Positions 23,773-31,666 of a DNA stretch of 42,644 nt are shown one piece after another (within the stretch, counting starts at the first letter, position 1; every line of letters begins with the position of its first letter). The translations under genes and the position numbers were made by a program. Where the stretch lies: assembly GCA_021813445.1 (NCBI GenBank), contig JAKAKP010000053.1, forward strand, positions 1 through 42,644, in the 5' to 3' direction. The stretch is from Deltaproteobacteria bacterium (lineage in GTDB: Bacteria > Desulfobacterota > Desulfobaccia > Desulfobaccales > 0-14-0-80-60-11). Below the pieces are notes generated by a model, which was given only the letters and a program-made list of their open reading frames with translations, was not told where the DNA came from and did not search any database.

Positions 23773-23858
23773 CGTTCCCAAGCTGGGCTTGGGAACGCAC
23801 TTACACGGCAAGCTCAGCTTGCCGGCCAGTTTCCGTTCCCAAGTGCAATTTGGGAACG
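23773..23858. repeat. REP-like palindrome cluster (CGTTCCCAAG family)
   Basis: Three successive hairpins: CGTTCCCAAG-N5-CTTGGGAACG (23773-23797), GGCAAGC-TCA-GCTTGCC (23807-23823), and CGTTCCCAA-N7-TTGGGAACG (23834-23858). The first and third are the same unit; a further copy is at 28743-28767. They lie in the 377-bp gap before the giant activase gene. Confidence 0.85.
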
Positions 23859-23869
23859 AGGGGAAAGTC

Positions 23870-23940
23870 CCCCGGGGATTTAGGGGGATTATCAGGCGCT
23901 GATATAATCCCCCCTGCCCCCCTTTAGAAAAGGGGGGAAA
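23870..23940. repeat. CCCCCCTTTTCTAAAGGGGGG-family repeat, copy 1
   Basis: An inverted-repeat element with a GGGGATTTAGGGGGATTAT arm and an ATAATCCCCCCTGCCCCCC arm, ending in CCTTTAGAAAAGG. The copy at 30573-30660 shares the CCCTTTTCTAAAGGG hairpin and the AGGGGGGATTAT segment in the other orientation. From 23941 to 24034 nothing is recognised except the G-rich ribosome-binding site of the next gene. Confidence 0.75.
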
Positions 23941-24034
23941 TAACACCTGCTTTTCAATCCTTTTGCTTTAAATGGAAATCAACTCTATCGATCTAATAAT
24001 CTCATTCTAAGACCAACTGCCCAGCATTCGGGGG

Positions 24035-27000
24035 ATGCGAATTATGCCTGACAAGTTCGATGTGGGAATGGATGTGGGTTCGGTGAGTGTCAATCTGGCG
24101 GTGTTATCTCCTGAAGGGGAGGTCCTGCGGGAAGAATACCGCCGCCACCATGGGACGCCCTCCCGGGTGGCCCTGCAACTGATAGAATCCCTGGAACCGG
24201 ATTTTCCCTTGCAAAACTGCCGCCTGATCGCCTTCACCGGCCTTGGGGGCAAGGTCCTGGCCGAGCTTCTAGGGGGCGTCTTCGTCAACGAAGTCATCGC
24301 CCAGGCCCGGGGCACCTATCATTTCCACCCGGAAGCCCACGCCATCATCGATATGGGGGGCGAAGACGCCAAGCTCCTCCTGGTGATGGACGAAGACGGC
24401 CACCAGGTAATACAAGATTTCGCCATGAACACCATGTGCGCCGCGGGCACCGGCTCGTTTCTGGACCAGCAGGCCCATCGCCTGGGCTACACCATCGAGC
24501 AGTTCAGCGAGCTGTCGCTGAAATCCACCACCCCGCCCCGCATCGCCGGGCGCTGCACCGTCTTCGCCAAAACGGACATGATCCACCTGCAGCAGGGCGC
24601 CACCCCGGACTTCGAGATCATTGCCGGCCTCTGCCAGGCCATGGCCCGGAACCTCAAGAGCAACATCGCCAAGGGCAAGACCATCAATCCGCCGGTGGCC
24701 TTCCAGGGGGGCGTAGCCCACAACCTGGGGGTGCGCCAGGCCTTCCGCCAGGTCTTTGACCTGGATGACGCCACCCTCATTATCCCCCCCCATTTCTGCG
24801 CCCTGGGGGCCATCGGCGCGGTCCTGACGGCCCGGGAGCAACTGCCGGAGGCCTTCACCCTCGACCTCCAGCCCCTGAGAGATTACACCAACCGGAAAAA
24901 GGAGGCCCACCGCGCCCTGGACCCCCTCGTTCCCCCGAAAGAGCTGGGGCCGGAGGCCTACGCGGTGGCCCCCCTGCCCCCCATGGGCAGCAACACCGAG
25001 GCCTACCTGGGCATCGACGTGGGCTCCATCAGCACCAACGTGGTGGTCATTGACAGGGAGATGCGGGTCCTGGCCCGGGAATATCTCCTGACCGCGGGCC
25101 GGCCCCTGGAGGCCATCACCGAGGGCCTGAAACGCGTGGGCGGCAAGCTGGCGGGCCGGGTGCGGATCATGGGCGCGGCCACCACCGGCTCGGGCCGCTA
25201 TCTCACCGGGGACTTCATCGGCGCGGACGTGGTCCGCAACGAAATCACCGCCCAGGCCACCGCGGCCGCGGCCATCGACCCCACGGTGGACACCATCTTC
25301 GAGATCGGCGGCCAGGACTCCAAGTTCATCAGCCTGGAGCACGGGGCCATCGTGGATTTCATGATGAACAAGGTCTGCGCCGCGGGCACCGGCTCCTTCC
25401 TGGAGGAGCAGGCGGAAAAGCTGGGCATCTCCATCAAGGAAGAGTTCGGCAAACTGGCCCTGGACAGCACCAAGCCCGTGCCCCTGGGGGAGCGCTGCAC
25501 CGTGTTCATGGAATCGGACCTGGTGCACCACCAGCAGCGGGGCGCACTCAAGGAAGACCTGGTTTCCGGCCTCTCCTACTCCATCGTCCAGAACTATCTG
25601 AACAAGGTGGTGGAAGACCGGCGGGTGGGCAATAACGTCTTCTATCAAGGGGCCACTGCGGCCAACCGGGGCATCGTGGCCGCGTTCGAGAAAGTGACGG
25701 GCCAGACCATCACCGTGCCCCCCCACCACGACGTCACCGGGGCCATCGGCGCCGCGCTCTTAGCCATGCGGGAGCGGGATTGGGAGAACTCCAGGTTCAA
25801 GGGTTTCGATCTGAGCGAACGCCAATACAATATCAGTTCCTTTGAATGCCAGGCCTGCCCCAACCGCTGCGAGATCCGCCAGGTGCAGATCGAAGGCGAA
25901 AAACCCCTGTTTTACGGCAGCCGCTGCGAGAAGTACGAAGTGGGCCAGACCCAAAAGAAGGTGGACCTGCCGGACCTGGTCAAAGAACGGGAAGATTTTT
26001 TGTATGGCTCCGAGAAGCCTAAGGCGGGAACCCGGGGGGCCATCGGCATCCCCCGGGCCATGTTCTTCCAGGAGCTCATGCCCTTTTTCCGGGCCTTTTT
26101 CGAGGACCTGGGCTTTTCCGTGGTCTATTCCCAGAAGACCAACAAGCAGGTGATCCGCAAGGGCGTGGAATGCCTGGCCGCGGAGCCCTGCTACCCGGTG
26201 AAGGTGGCCCACGGCCATATCCTGGATCTGCTGGAGGCCGGAGTGAAGCGCATCTTTCTTCCCAGCATCATCGACATGGCCAATCCCCACCCGGAAATCC
26301 GCCAGGGCGTGGTCTGTCCCATGGCCCAGACCCTGGCCTCCGTGGCCCCGTCCACCATCGATTTCAGCCGCTACGGCGCCAAAATCCTGAGTCCGGTCCT
26401 CTACTTCGGCCGGGGCCGCCAGGAACTGCGCCGGGGCCTGAAAGACCTGGCCCGGCAACTGGGGGTCTCTTCTTTCCGGGTGGACCGGGCCCTGCGCCGG
26501 GGCGAAGCCGCGCAGCAGGCCCATTACCAGGCTCTGGAAGCCCGGGGCCGGGAGATCATGGAGTCCCTGCCCGCAGACGGCCGCCTCATGGTCCTCATCG
26601 GCCGCCCCTACAACGCCCTGGACCCCGGCATGAACCTCAACCTCCACCGCAAGCTGCGGACTTTGGGGGTCCAGGCCCTGCCCATGGATTTCCTGCCCCT
26701 GGATCAGGTGGCGGACCTGGAGGAAATCAAGCCCATGTACTGGCGTTTCGGCCAGAAGATCCTGGGCGCGGCCTCGCTGATCCGCCGGGACCCCCGGCTT
26801 TACGGCATCTATATCACCAACTTCGGCTGCGGGCCGGATTCCTTCATCCAGCACTTCTTCAGGGATAAGATGCGGGGCAAGCCTTATTTAGAGATCGAAA
26901 TCGACGAGCACTCCGCGGACGTGGGGGCTATCACCCGGCTGGAGGCCTTCCTGGACAGCCTGAAAAACGTCACCCCCCAACCCCAGGAAGCGCGGCTCTC

Positions 27001-28219
27001 GCCGTTTAAACACCGGGTGGTGGAGGCCCAGCGGCGCAAGGTCTTTCTGCCCCACATGACCGACCACGCCCTGGCCCTGGTGGCCGCGTTCGAGGCCTGC
27101 GGCGGCGAAGCCGAGCTGCTGCCCGAGTCGAACGAAGAGACCCTGGAACTGGGCCGCCGCCTCACCTCCGGCAAGGAGTGCTATCCCCTGATCCTCACCA
27201 CCGGGGACCTGGCCAAGCTGGTGCAGCGGCCGGACTTCGACCCGGACAAAAGCGCGTTCTTCATGCCCTCCGGCGACGGCCCCTGCCGCTTCGGCCAGTA
27301 CCACCGCTTCCACCGCCTGGTTCTGGATGAGTTGGGCTATCCCCAGATGCCGGTGTACTCCCCGGACCAGAGCGAGACCATGTACCAGGAGCTGGGTATG
27401 GTGGGAGGCGATTACACCCGCATCGCCTGGCGGGGGGTGCTGGCCATTGATCTCCTGGAGAAAAAGCTGCGGGAAACCCGGCCCTACGAGCGCAACCCCG
27501 GGGATACGGACGAAGTCTACCGGCATTATCTCCAGAAGGTCCATCACACCTTGCGGGACCGGAAGGACCTGCCCGCCACCCTGCGGGAAGCCCGGCGGGC
27601 TTTGGATGACGTGGCCTTAAACGGCAGCGGCCAAAAACCCCTGGTGGGCATCATCGGTGAAATCTATACCCGGGCCAACCGCTTCGCCAACGAAAACGCG
27701 GTCCGGGAGATCGAGGCCCTGGGCGGCGAAGTCTGGATGCCGCCCATCGCCGAGTGGCTCATCTACGTCAATTACACCTCCAAGCGCCGGGCCCGGGTCT
27801 ACAAGCGCTACCGCCACCTCTTGCAGATCCTGTTTAAAGAGTACTTCCAGACCAAAGATGAACATATGCTGGAAGATATTTTTAAAGGCAGCATCAAGAA
27901 TCTCAAAGAGCCGACCATTCCCGAGACCCTGGCACTGGCCCGAGGCTACCTGGACCCCTCCTTCGAAGGGGAGGCGATACTGTCCATCGGCAAATCCCGG
28001 GACTTCATCCGCAAGGGCGTCTCCGGGCTGGTGAACATCATGCCCTTCACCTGCATGCCGGGCACCGTGGTCAATTCGCTGTTTAGGCGCTTCCAGGAAG
28101 AGCACGACCATATCCCCTTTCTGAACCTGGCCTACGACGGCCAGGAACAGACCCACACCCGCACCCGCCTGGAGGCCTTCATGTACCAGGTGCGGCAGTT
28201 TAAGGAGAGGCGGCGGTAG
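24035..28219 (+). CDS. Giant acyl-CoA dehydratase activase-like protein (double ASKHA + DUF2229)
   Basis: A 1394-residue protein. The first ASKHA/BcrAD-BadFG domain (about residues 1-285) has FDVGMDVGSVSVNLAVL, IDMGGEDAKLL, MCAAGTGSFLDQQA and GRCTVFAKTD. The second (about residues 325-585) repeats these as LGIDVGSISTNVVVID, FEIGGQDSKF, VCAAGTGSFLEEQA and ERCTVFMESD. Both keep the two cysteines that ligate a 4Fe-4S cluster between two subunits in the HgdC dimer, so one chain could hold an internal dimer. A DUF2229 part (about residue 600 on: CQACPNRCEI, AEPCYPVKVAHGH) and a dehydratase-like C-terminal part follow. HgdC proteins pass an electron at very low potential using ATP. The partner enzyme is not in the window. 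Confidence 0.88.
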   Translation: MRIMPDKFDVGMDVGSVSVNLAVLSPEGEVLREEYRRHHGTPSRVALQLIESLEPDFPLQNCRLIAFTGLGGKVLAELLGGVFVNEVIAQARGTYHFHPEAHAIIDMGGEDAKLLLVMDEDGHQVIQDFAMNTMCAAGTGSFLDQQAHRLGYTIEQFSELSLKSTTPPRIAGRCTVFAKTDMIHLQQGATPDFEIIAGLCQAMARNLKSNIAKGKTINPPVAFQGGVAHNLGVRQAFRQVFDLDDATLIIPPHFCALGAIGAVLTAREQLPEAFTLDLQPLRDYTNRKKEAHRALDPLVPPKELGPEAYAVAPLPPMGSNTEAYLGIDVGSISTNVVVIDREMRVLAREYLLTAGRPLEAITEGLKRVGGKLAGRVRIMGAATTGSGRYLTGDFIGADVVRNEITAQATAAAAIDPTVDTIFEIGGQDSKFISLEHGAIVDFMMNKVCAAGTGSFLEEQAEKLGISIKEEFGKLALDSTKPVPLGERCTVFMESDLVHHQQRGALKEDLVSGLSYSIVQNYLNKVVEDRRVGNNVFYQGATAANRGIVAAFEKVTGQTITVPPHHDVTGAIGAALLAMRERDWENSRFKGFDLSERQYNISSFECQACPNRCEIRQVQIEGEKPLFYGSRCEKYEVGQTQKKVDLPDLVKEREDFLYGSEKPKAGTRGAIGIPRAMFFQELMPFFRAFFEDLGFSVVYSQKTNKQVIRKGVECLAAEPCYPVKVAHGHILDLLEAGVKRIFLPSIIDMANPHPEIRQGVVCPMAQTLASVAPSTIDFSRYGAKILSPVLYFGRGRQELRRGLKDLARQLGVSSFRVDRALRRGEAAQQAHYQALEARGREIMESLPADGRLMVLIGRPYNALDPGMNLNLHRKLRTLGVQALPMDFLPLDQVADLEEIKPMYWRFGQKILGAASLIRRDPRLYGIYITNFGCGPDSFIQHFFRDKMRGKPYLEIEIDEHSADVGAITRLEAFLDSLKNVTPQPQEARLSPFKHRVVEAQRRKVFLPHMTDHALALVAAFEACGGEAELLPESNEETLELGRRLTSGKECYPLILTTGDLAKLVQRPDFDPDKSAFFMPSGDGPCRFGQYHRFHRLVLDELGYPQMPVYSPDQSETMYQELGMVGGDYTRIAWRGVLAIDLLEKKLRETRPYERNPGDTDEVYRHYLQKVHHTLRDRKDLPATLREARRALDDVALNGSGQKPLVGIIGEIYTRANRFANENAVREIEALGGEVWMPPIAEWLIYVNYTSKRRARVYKRYRHLLQILFKEYFQTKDEHMLEDIFKGSIKNLKEPTIPETLALARGYLDPSFEGEAILSIGKSRDFIRKGVSGLVNIMPFTCMPGTVVNSLFRRFQEEHDHIPFLNLAYDGQEQTHTRTRLEAFMYQVRQFKERRR

Positions 28220-28303
28220 AAAATATTCTCACGCTAAGACGCCAAGGCGCGGGGGGTGATACGGAAAAATTCTTTGTAAATTGTCCAGTAGCCGGAGGAA
28301 CAC

Positions 28304-28621
28304 ATGAACAATTGGGGTATCCCTGACTGGCTTGAAAAAGAGGTGCGAGAGCGAGATAAGGCTTGTGTGTATTGTGGTATCCTGATGATTGAGAAGATGC
28401 CTCAGCGTGGCCCCCGGAATGCTGTGGCAACGTGGGAACACATTATAAACGACGCAAGCATTATCAGTCGTGAGAATATTGCCCGATGTTGTGTGGCATG
28501 CAATTCCAGCAAAGGGACAAAGAAGCTCTCCGATTGGATTCGGTCCAGCTATTGTAAGAAGCGCGGCATCAACAGAGACACAGTTGCACAAATAGTGAAA
28601 GAAGCCCTGCGGTTGTTGTAG
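28304..28621 (+). CDS. HNH endonuclease
   Basis: A 105-residue protein with GGAGG seven bases before the ATG. The zinc-finger-like HNH motif reads CVYCGI (residues 21-26), then TWEHIINDA (catalytic His) and NIARCCVACNSSKGTKKLSDW (second Cys pair, Asn), matching single-domain HNH proteins. Such proteins are often phage-, intron- or restriction-linked nucleases, or stand alone. GC content is lower than in neighbouring genes and repeats flank it on both sides, which suggests acquired DNA. Its stop codon (TAG 28619-28621) lies inside the left arm of the 61-bp inverted repeat, so the repeat supplies the end of the gene. Confidence 0.85.
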   Translation: MNNWGIPDWLEKEVRERDKACVYCGILMIEKMPQRGPRNAVATWEHIINDASIISRENIARCCVACNSSKGTKKLSDWIRSSYCKKRGINRDTVAQIVKEALRLL

Positions 28622-28678
28622 GGGCGAACCTTGTGTTCGCCCAGCCCATTTCCGGGCGAACACAAGGTTCGCCCCTAC
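28618..28678. repeat. Perfect 25-bp inverted repeat (GTAGGGGCGAAC family)
   Basis: Two 25-bp arms (28618-28642 and 28654-28678) starting GTAGGGGCGAACCTTGTGTT are perfectly complementary around an 11-bp loop. A degenerate second copy is at 31574-31630. The repeat overlaps the stop codon of the HNH gene and could also act as a transcription-ending or RNA-stabilising hairpin. Confidence 0.9.
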
Positions 28679-28742
28679 GGGAAAACGTCCTCTGAGGGCG
28701 GATTAGTATCAAACTTGCGACGCCAGTTTCTTTTTTTTGACT

Positions 28743-28843
28743 CGTTCCCAAGCTCTGCTTGGGAACGCCCGTGGCCGCCAAGCTCCAGCTTGGCGAAATC
28801 TTGCTGGCCTTGCGCGAGTCAGGCAAAGCAGGAGCTTTGCCTG
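28743..28843. repeat. REP-like palindrome mosaic (CGTTCCCAAG family), second cluster
   Basis: CGTTCCCAAG-N5-CTTGGGAACG (28743-28767), GCCAAGCT-CC-AGCTTGGC (28777-28794) and CAGGCAAAGC-AGGA-GCTTTGCCTG (28820-28843) follow one another, the same kind of mosaic as 23773-23858. They fill the gap between the HNH gene and the frameshifted gene. Confidence 0.85.
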
Positions 28844-28905
28844 AAAATCAGGTTCCCGCTGGAGCTTGAGAGCCAGGATCAAATCGTTAAGCTAAAGAAG
28901 GAATC

Positions 28906-29348
28906 ATGGCCACCATCCTTCAGTACAAAGAAATTGTAGTTGCATTGATTGCCGTTTTCGGAGTTGTCATTCCTTATCTATTTCAAAGAAATAAGGAGTA
29001 CAAGCTGAAACTTAAAGAACAAAAAATCGCCGCCTACTCCGAGTTTTTGCGAGACTTCACCGAAAAGAAACATCCGTTCTCATAGAACACGGTGAAGAGG
29101 TTGAGGGCAAGGATGCAGACCGACAGAGAATACTGGCAAGGAACCAAATTTTGCTGTACGGAAGTGATGACGTCATAAGAGCATATGATAGATGGGTGAA
29201 ATTTACAGACAATGGCGGAAAGGCTGGGAGCGATGAAGACGTTGCTCTTTTTGGAAGTCTATTGTTGAAAATTCGGCAAGACATCGTAACTAAAACTAAA
29301 ATTACCGTGAAAGAAATCAGTAACCTGAACCCTTTTGAGCGCGGATAA
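28906..29348 (+). pseudogene. Frameshifted membrane-anchored protein gene
   Basis: A frame opens at ATG 28906 with AAGGA upstream and reads MATILQYKEIVVALIAVFGV, then a polar stretch, stopping at 29084. A shift of one base around the A-rich run at 29059-29066 (coding for the FTE-K position) restores a frame to TAA 29346-29348. That frame encodes LIEHGEEVEGK and then RNQILLYGSDDVIRAYDRWV. The joined product would be about 147 residues: one N-terminal membrane helix (residues 8-25) then a soluble domain. No other start with a ribosome-binding site serves the second part. A single missing A is the simplest explanation; sequencing error or programmed slippage is possible. Low GC suggests recent acquisition. 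Function unknown. Confidence 0.7.
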
Positions 29349-29358
29349 GCGTGGAAAT

Positions 29359-29616
29359 TTAGGATCTTATTAGTTTGGTATACTTCGCTTCCAGCCGGGA
29401 AAACACCTCCTCAGCCGGGACGCCGGGGCCGCTGTTGACGCCTTCCTGAACCTTCTCCCGCAGACTTCTAATCTGAGCCGCCCGCAACTCTTCCTGTTCT
29501 TCCAAGAGCCGCAAGGCATCTCTAATGACTTCACTGGCGCTGCTATAACGCCCGCTTTCAATCTGCTTTTTTACGAAGCGCTCAAAATGTGAGCCGATGG
29601 CATAGCTGGATGGCAT
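29359..29616 (-). CDS. ParD-family antitoxin, apparently orphan
   Basis: An 85-residue protein typical of type II ParD antitoxins. The N-terminal ribbon-helix-helix reads YAIGSHFERFVKKQIESGRY then SSASEVIRDALRLLEEQEE, and a flexible tail (GVNSGPGVPAEEVFSRLEAKY) would wrap a ParE toxin. A ParE gene normally overlaps or follows ParD, but none is found downstream: a frameshifted plus-strand gene lies 10 bp away. A 17-bp palindrome 31 bp upstream of the start (29647-29663) is a good autoregulatory operator. Start: ATG 29616 with GGGAG upstream. Loss of the toxin or action on a distant toxin are both possible. Confidence 0.82.
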   Translation of the reverse strand: MPSSYAIGSHFERFVKKQIESGRYSSASEVIRDALRLLEEQEELRAAQIRSLREKVQEGVNSGPGVPAEEVFSRLEAKYTKLIRS

Positions 29617-29646
29617 GGCAAAATCTCCCGGCTGCGTTATCGGTCT

Positions 29647-29663
29647 TTATCAATAATTGATAA
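29647..29663 (-). promoter_or_regulatory. Putative ParD operator (17-bp palindrome)
   Basis: TTATCAA-TAA-TTGATAA is a perfect inverted repeat with 7-bp arms, 31 bp upstream of the parD-like start. Ribbon-helix-helix antitoxins bind such sites to repress their own operon. A promoter would overlap it; boxes are not clear. Confidence 0.5.
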
Positions 29664-29729
29664 CAAAAACAAAGGCGTGGGGCAAGACTTTACCAAATAT
29701 CAGAGCGTACCTGACCTAATCCCTGGAGG

Positions 29730-30509
29730 CTATTGCCCTTTAAACTCCGGTTTCCTTTTCTCCAAAAAAGCCTTTTGGCCTTCCAGGTAATCCTTGCTAT
29801 CATAGACTTGGCGGCGCAAGCCCTGGATGCGTTCGAAGGTCTCCGGGTTCAAGGGCAGGGCGTTTCCCAGGAGGCGCAGCTGCTCTTTGATCACCGCGAT
29901 GCTGGTGGGGGAATTGGCCGCGATTTGCCGGGCCTTCTCCAGGGTGAAAGCCTCCAGTTCCGCCGCGGGCACCACGTGGTTGAGCACCCCCAGGCTGAAG
30001 CAGCGCTCCGCGCTCAAGGGCTGGGCGGTGAAGAACATCTCCTTGGCCACGGCCATGCCCAGGACGTTGAGGACGTGGAGGATGCCCGAGGGGTTGTAGG
30101 GGATGCCGATCTTGGCCTGGGGGAGTGCGAACGCGGCGGTGGGCGCGCCGATGAGGAGGTCGCAGACCAGGGCCAGCTCAACCGCGCCCCCCCAGACGCT
30201 GCCCTCGATCATGGCCAGGACCGGTGCGGGACAGCGTTGAATGGCGCGGATGGCCTTTTCCAGGGGGTCGAAATAAGACAGGGGGTCCCGGCCGGGCTGG
30301 GGCAGTTCGGTGATGTCAAAGCCCGCGGACCAGACCTTGGCCCCGGGATTGGCCCGGATGATCACCACCCGGGCCTTTTGGTGGATCAGCCCGTTTAAGG
30401 CCTGGATCAGCTCCTTGATCAGGGCCTTGCCCAGGGCGTTGCGTTTCCGGTCGTTATTGAGGGTAATGATGCCGGTATGGTCCCGTAGCTCCGATAGAAT
30501 GAACTCCAC
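29730..30509 (-). CDS. scpB: Methylmalonyl-CoA decarboxylase-like crotonase
   Basis: A 259-residue crotonase-fold protein from GTG 30509 with AGGGAG upstream. Long stretches match E. coli ScpB (YgfG): KVWSAGFDITELP, RDPLSYFDPL, MIEGSVWGGAVE, IGIPYNPSGI, LGVLNHVV, IAVIKEQLRLLG and FERIQGLRRQVYDSKDYLEG. ScpB converts methylmalonyl-CoA to propionyl-CoA in the succinate-to-propionate route. The tyrosine of the IPYN motif (Tyr138) is kept. The residue equivalent to YgfG His66 is phenylalanine here (AGFDI for AGHDI), so activity or substrate may differ. It has no neighbours from the propionate pathway in this window and stands alone. Confidence 0.82.
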   Translation of the reverse strand: MEFILSELRDHTGIITLNNDRKRNALGKALIKELIQALNGLIHQKARVVIIRANPGAKVWSAGFDITELPQPGRDPLSYFDPLEKAIRAIQRCPAPVLAMIEGSVWGGAVELALVCDLLIGAPTAAFALPQAKIGIPYNPSGILHVLNVLGMAVAKEMFFTAQPLSAERCFSLGVLNHVVPAAELEAFTLEKARQIAANSPTSIAVIKEQLRLLGNALPLNPETFERIQGLRRQVYDSKDYLEGQKAFLEKRKPEFKGQ

Positions 30510-30572
30510 TGGTCTTCTCCCTGTCGCCCGGTGGGCGTCCCTTTATATAACAGCATGAAACTGCGAGGTTTT

Positions 30573-30660
30573 ATTCCCCCCCTTTTCTAAAGGGGGGTTA
30601 GGGGGGATTATCTAAGCACTTTAAAATTCCCCTAAATCCTCCTTTATAAAGGAGGACTTA
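30573..30660. repeat. CCCCCCTTTTCTAAAGGGGGG-family repeat, copy 2
   Basis: CCCCCCCTTTT-CT-AAAGGGGGG, then TTAGGGGGGATTAT, then the mirrored AATTCCCCTAAATCC and CCTCCTTTATAAAGGAGG hairpin. Same family as 23870-23940. It occupies the start of the 313-bp divergent gap between scpB and the zinc-ribbon membrane protein gene; 30661-30779 holds nothing recognised. Confidence 0.8.
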
Positions 30661-30779
30661 ACAGGCCGCTGGCAAAAGCCTGATGGGCGCTGCCGCATTG
30701 CGACCGCATCGAGGGCGGACACCTAGGTCCGCTACATGCAAATTGTCACTTGTTTGATTAAATTATTTGCATCTTTTTA

Positions 30780-30805
30780 AACCGAAAACCGAAAACTGAA
30801 AACTG
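30780..30805. repeat. Heptamer tandem repeat (AACCGAA)
   Basis: AACCGAA, AACCGAA, AACTGAA and AACTG follow one another, 18 bp upstream of the next start codon. It is the reverse complement of the heptamer at 12161-12195 and of the same general type as 10548-10692. Confidence 0.75.
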
Positions 30806-30822
30806 TTTTTCAGGAGGCGTCC

Positions 30823-31542
30823 ATGGCTCAATGTCCCCATTGTCGCGAGGAAGTGGCGGGAATCCCTGAGATTTGCCCCAGTTGCGGTAAGGCTTGGTCG
30901 GCCCCGGAGCCAGCCATGCCCCGGTTCCAGGTGCAGCCGGGCAAATATCTCCGGGAGGGCTGGGAATTGTTCAAACAAAATCCCGGGGGCTTCATCGGCT
31001 TTGCCGTCGTCTTTCTTTTAGCCCAGGGAATGTTGGGGTATCTCCCCAGGATCGGCGGTTTGATCAGCCTGGCCCTTACCGGTCCCATATACGGGGGCTT
31101 TTTCATCGTCTGCGCCAAGCTGATGCAGCGCCGCGCCCCGGTCTTCCAAGACTTCTTCACCGGGTTTCAGTTTTTTGTGCCCCTGTTGTTGTTGTCCCTG
31201 GTCAGCGCCATCTTGATCATTTTGGGGTTTATCTTATTGATCTTGCCCGGGATCTTCCTCATGGTCTGCTACCTCTTTCCGTCCATGCTCATCATCGACC
31301 GGGGCCTGGACTTCTGGCCGGCCATGGAACTGAGCCGGCGCACGGTGCAGGGCCAGTGGTTCGGGTTTTTCGTCTTTGTCTTGCTCCTGATCCTCGTCAA
31401 TTTAGGGGGAGTGCTGCTCCTGGGCGTCGGCCTGCTGGTCTCCCTGCCGGTGAGCACCTGTGCGGTGGCCGCGGCGTATGCCGATATTTTCGGGTTGCAG
31501 TCGGATTATTCGGGGAGCGTGCCCCAATTAAGGCAGCAATAA
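30823..31542 (+). CDS. Zinc-ribbon membrane protein
   Basis: A 239-residue protein with AGGAGG seven bases before the ATG. The N-terminus carries a zinc ribbon (CPHCREEVAGIPEICPSCGKAW; cysteine pairs near residues 4/7 and 18/21). A membrane domain with about five to six hydrophobic segments follows: FIGFAVVFLLAQGMLGYL, LTGPIYGGFFIVCAKLM, LLLLSLVSAILIILGFILLI, LPGIFLMVCYLFPSMLIID and FFVFVLLLILVNLGGVLLL. The latter part resembles DUF975/'glycerophosphodiesterase membrane domain'-like proteins of unknown role. It stands alone upstream of priA, from which a repeat separates it. Confidence 0.75.
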   Translation: MAQCPHCREEVAGIPEICPSCGKAWSAPEPAMPRFQVQPGKYLREGWELFKQNPGGFIGFAVVFLLAQGMLGYLPRIGGLISLALTGPIYGGFFIVCAKLMQRRAPVFQDFFTGFQFFVPLLLLSLVSAILIILGFILLILPGIFLMVCYLFPSMLIIDRGLDFWPAMELSRRTVQGQWFGFFVFVLLLILVNLGGVLLLGVGLLVSLPVSTCAVAAAYADIFGLQSDYSGSVPQLRQQ

Positions 31543-31573
31543 AATCATTTCATATCCAAACAAAATCACATGG

Positions 31574-31630
31574 AGGGGCAAACCTTGCGTTCGCCCTATC
31601 TAGCTGGGGCGGATACAAGATTCGCCCCTA
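31574..31630. repeat. Degenerate copy of the GTAGGGGCGAAC-family inverted repeat
   Basis: Arms AGGGGCAAACCTTGCGTTCG and its imperfect mirror (GGGCGGATACAAGATTCGCC) flank a short loop. Clear resemblance to 28618-28678, with several mismatches. It lies in the gap upstream of priA. Confidence 0.75.
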
Positions 31631-31666
31631 CGGGAAAAATCCATTATTGATGGCGAATTAATGTAA

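Noticed and set aside
24269-25729. A 486-residue minus-strand frame opposite the giant activase
   Set aside because: Composition typical of antisense shadows (Gly, Val, His, Gln), no family motif, and the plus-strand protein is clearly real.
28618-28678. CRISPR repeat
   Set aside because: It is a single inverted repeat with a short loop and a dispersed copy elsewhere; there is no regular repeat-spacer array.
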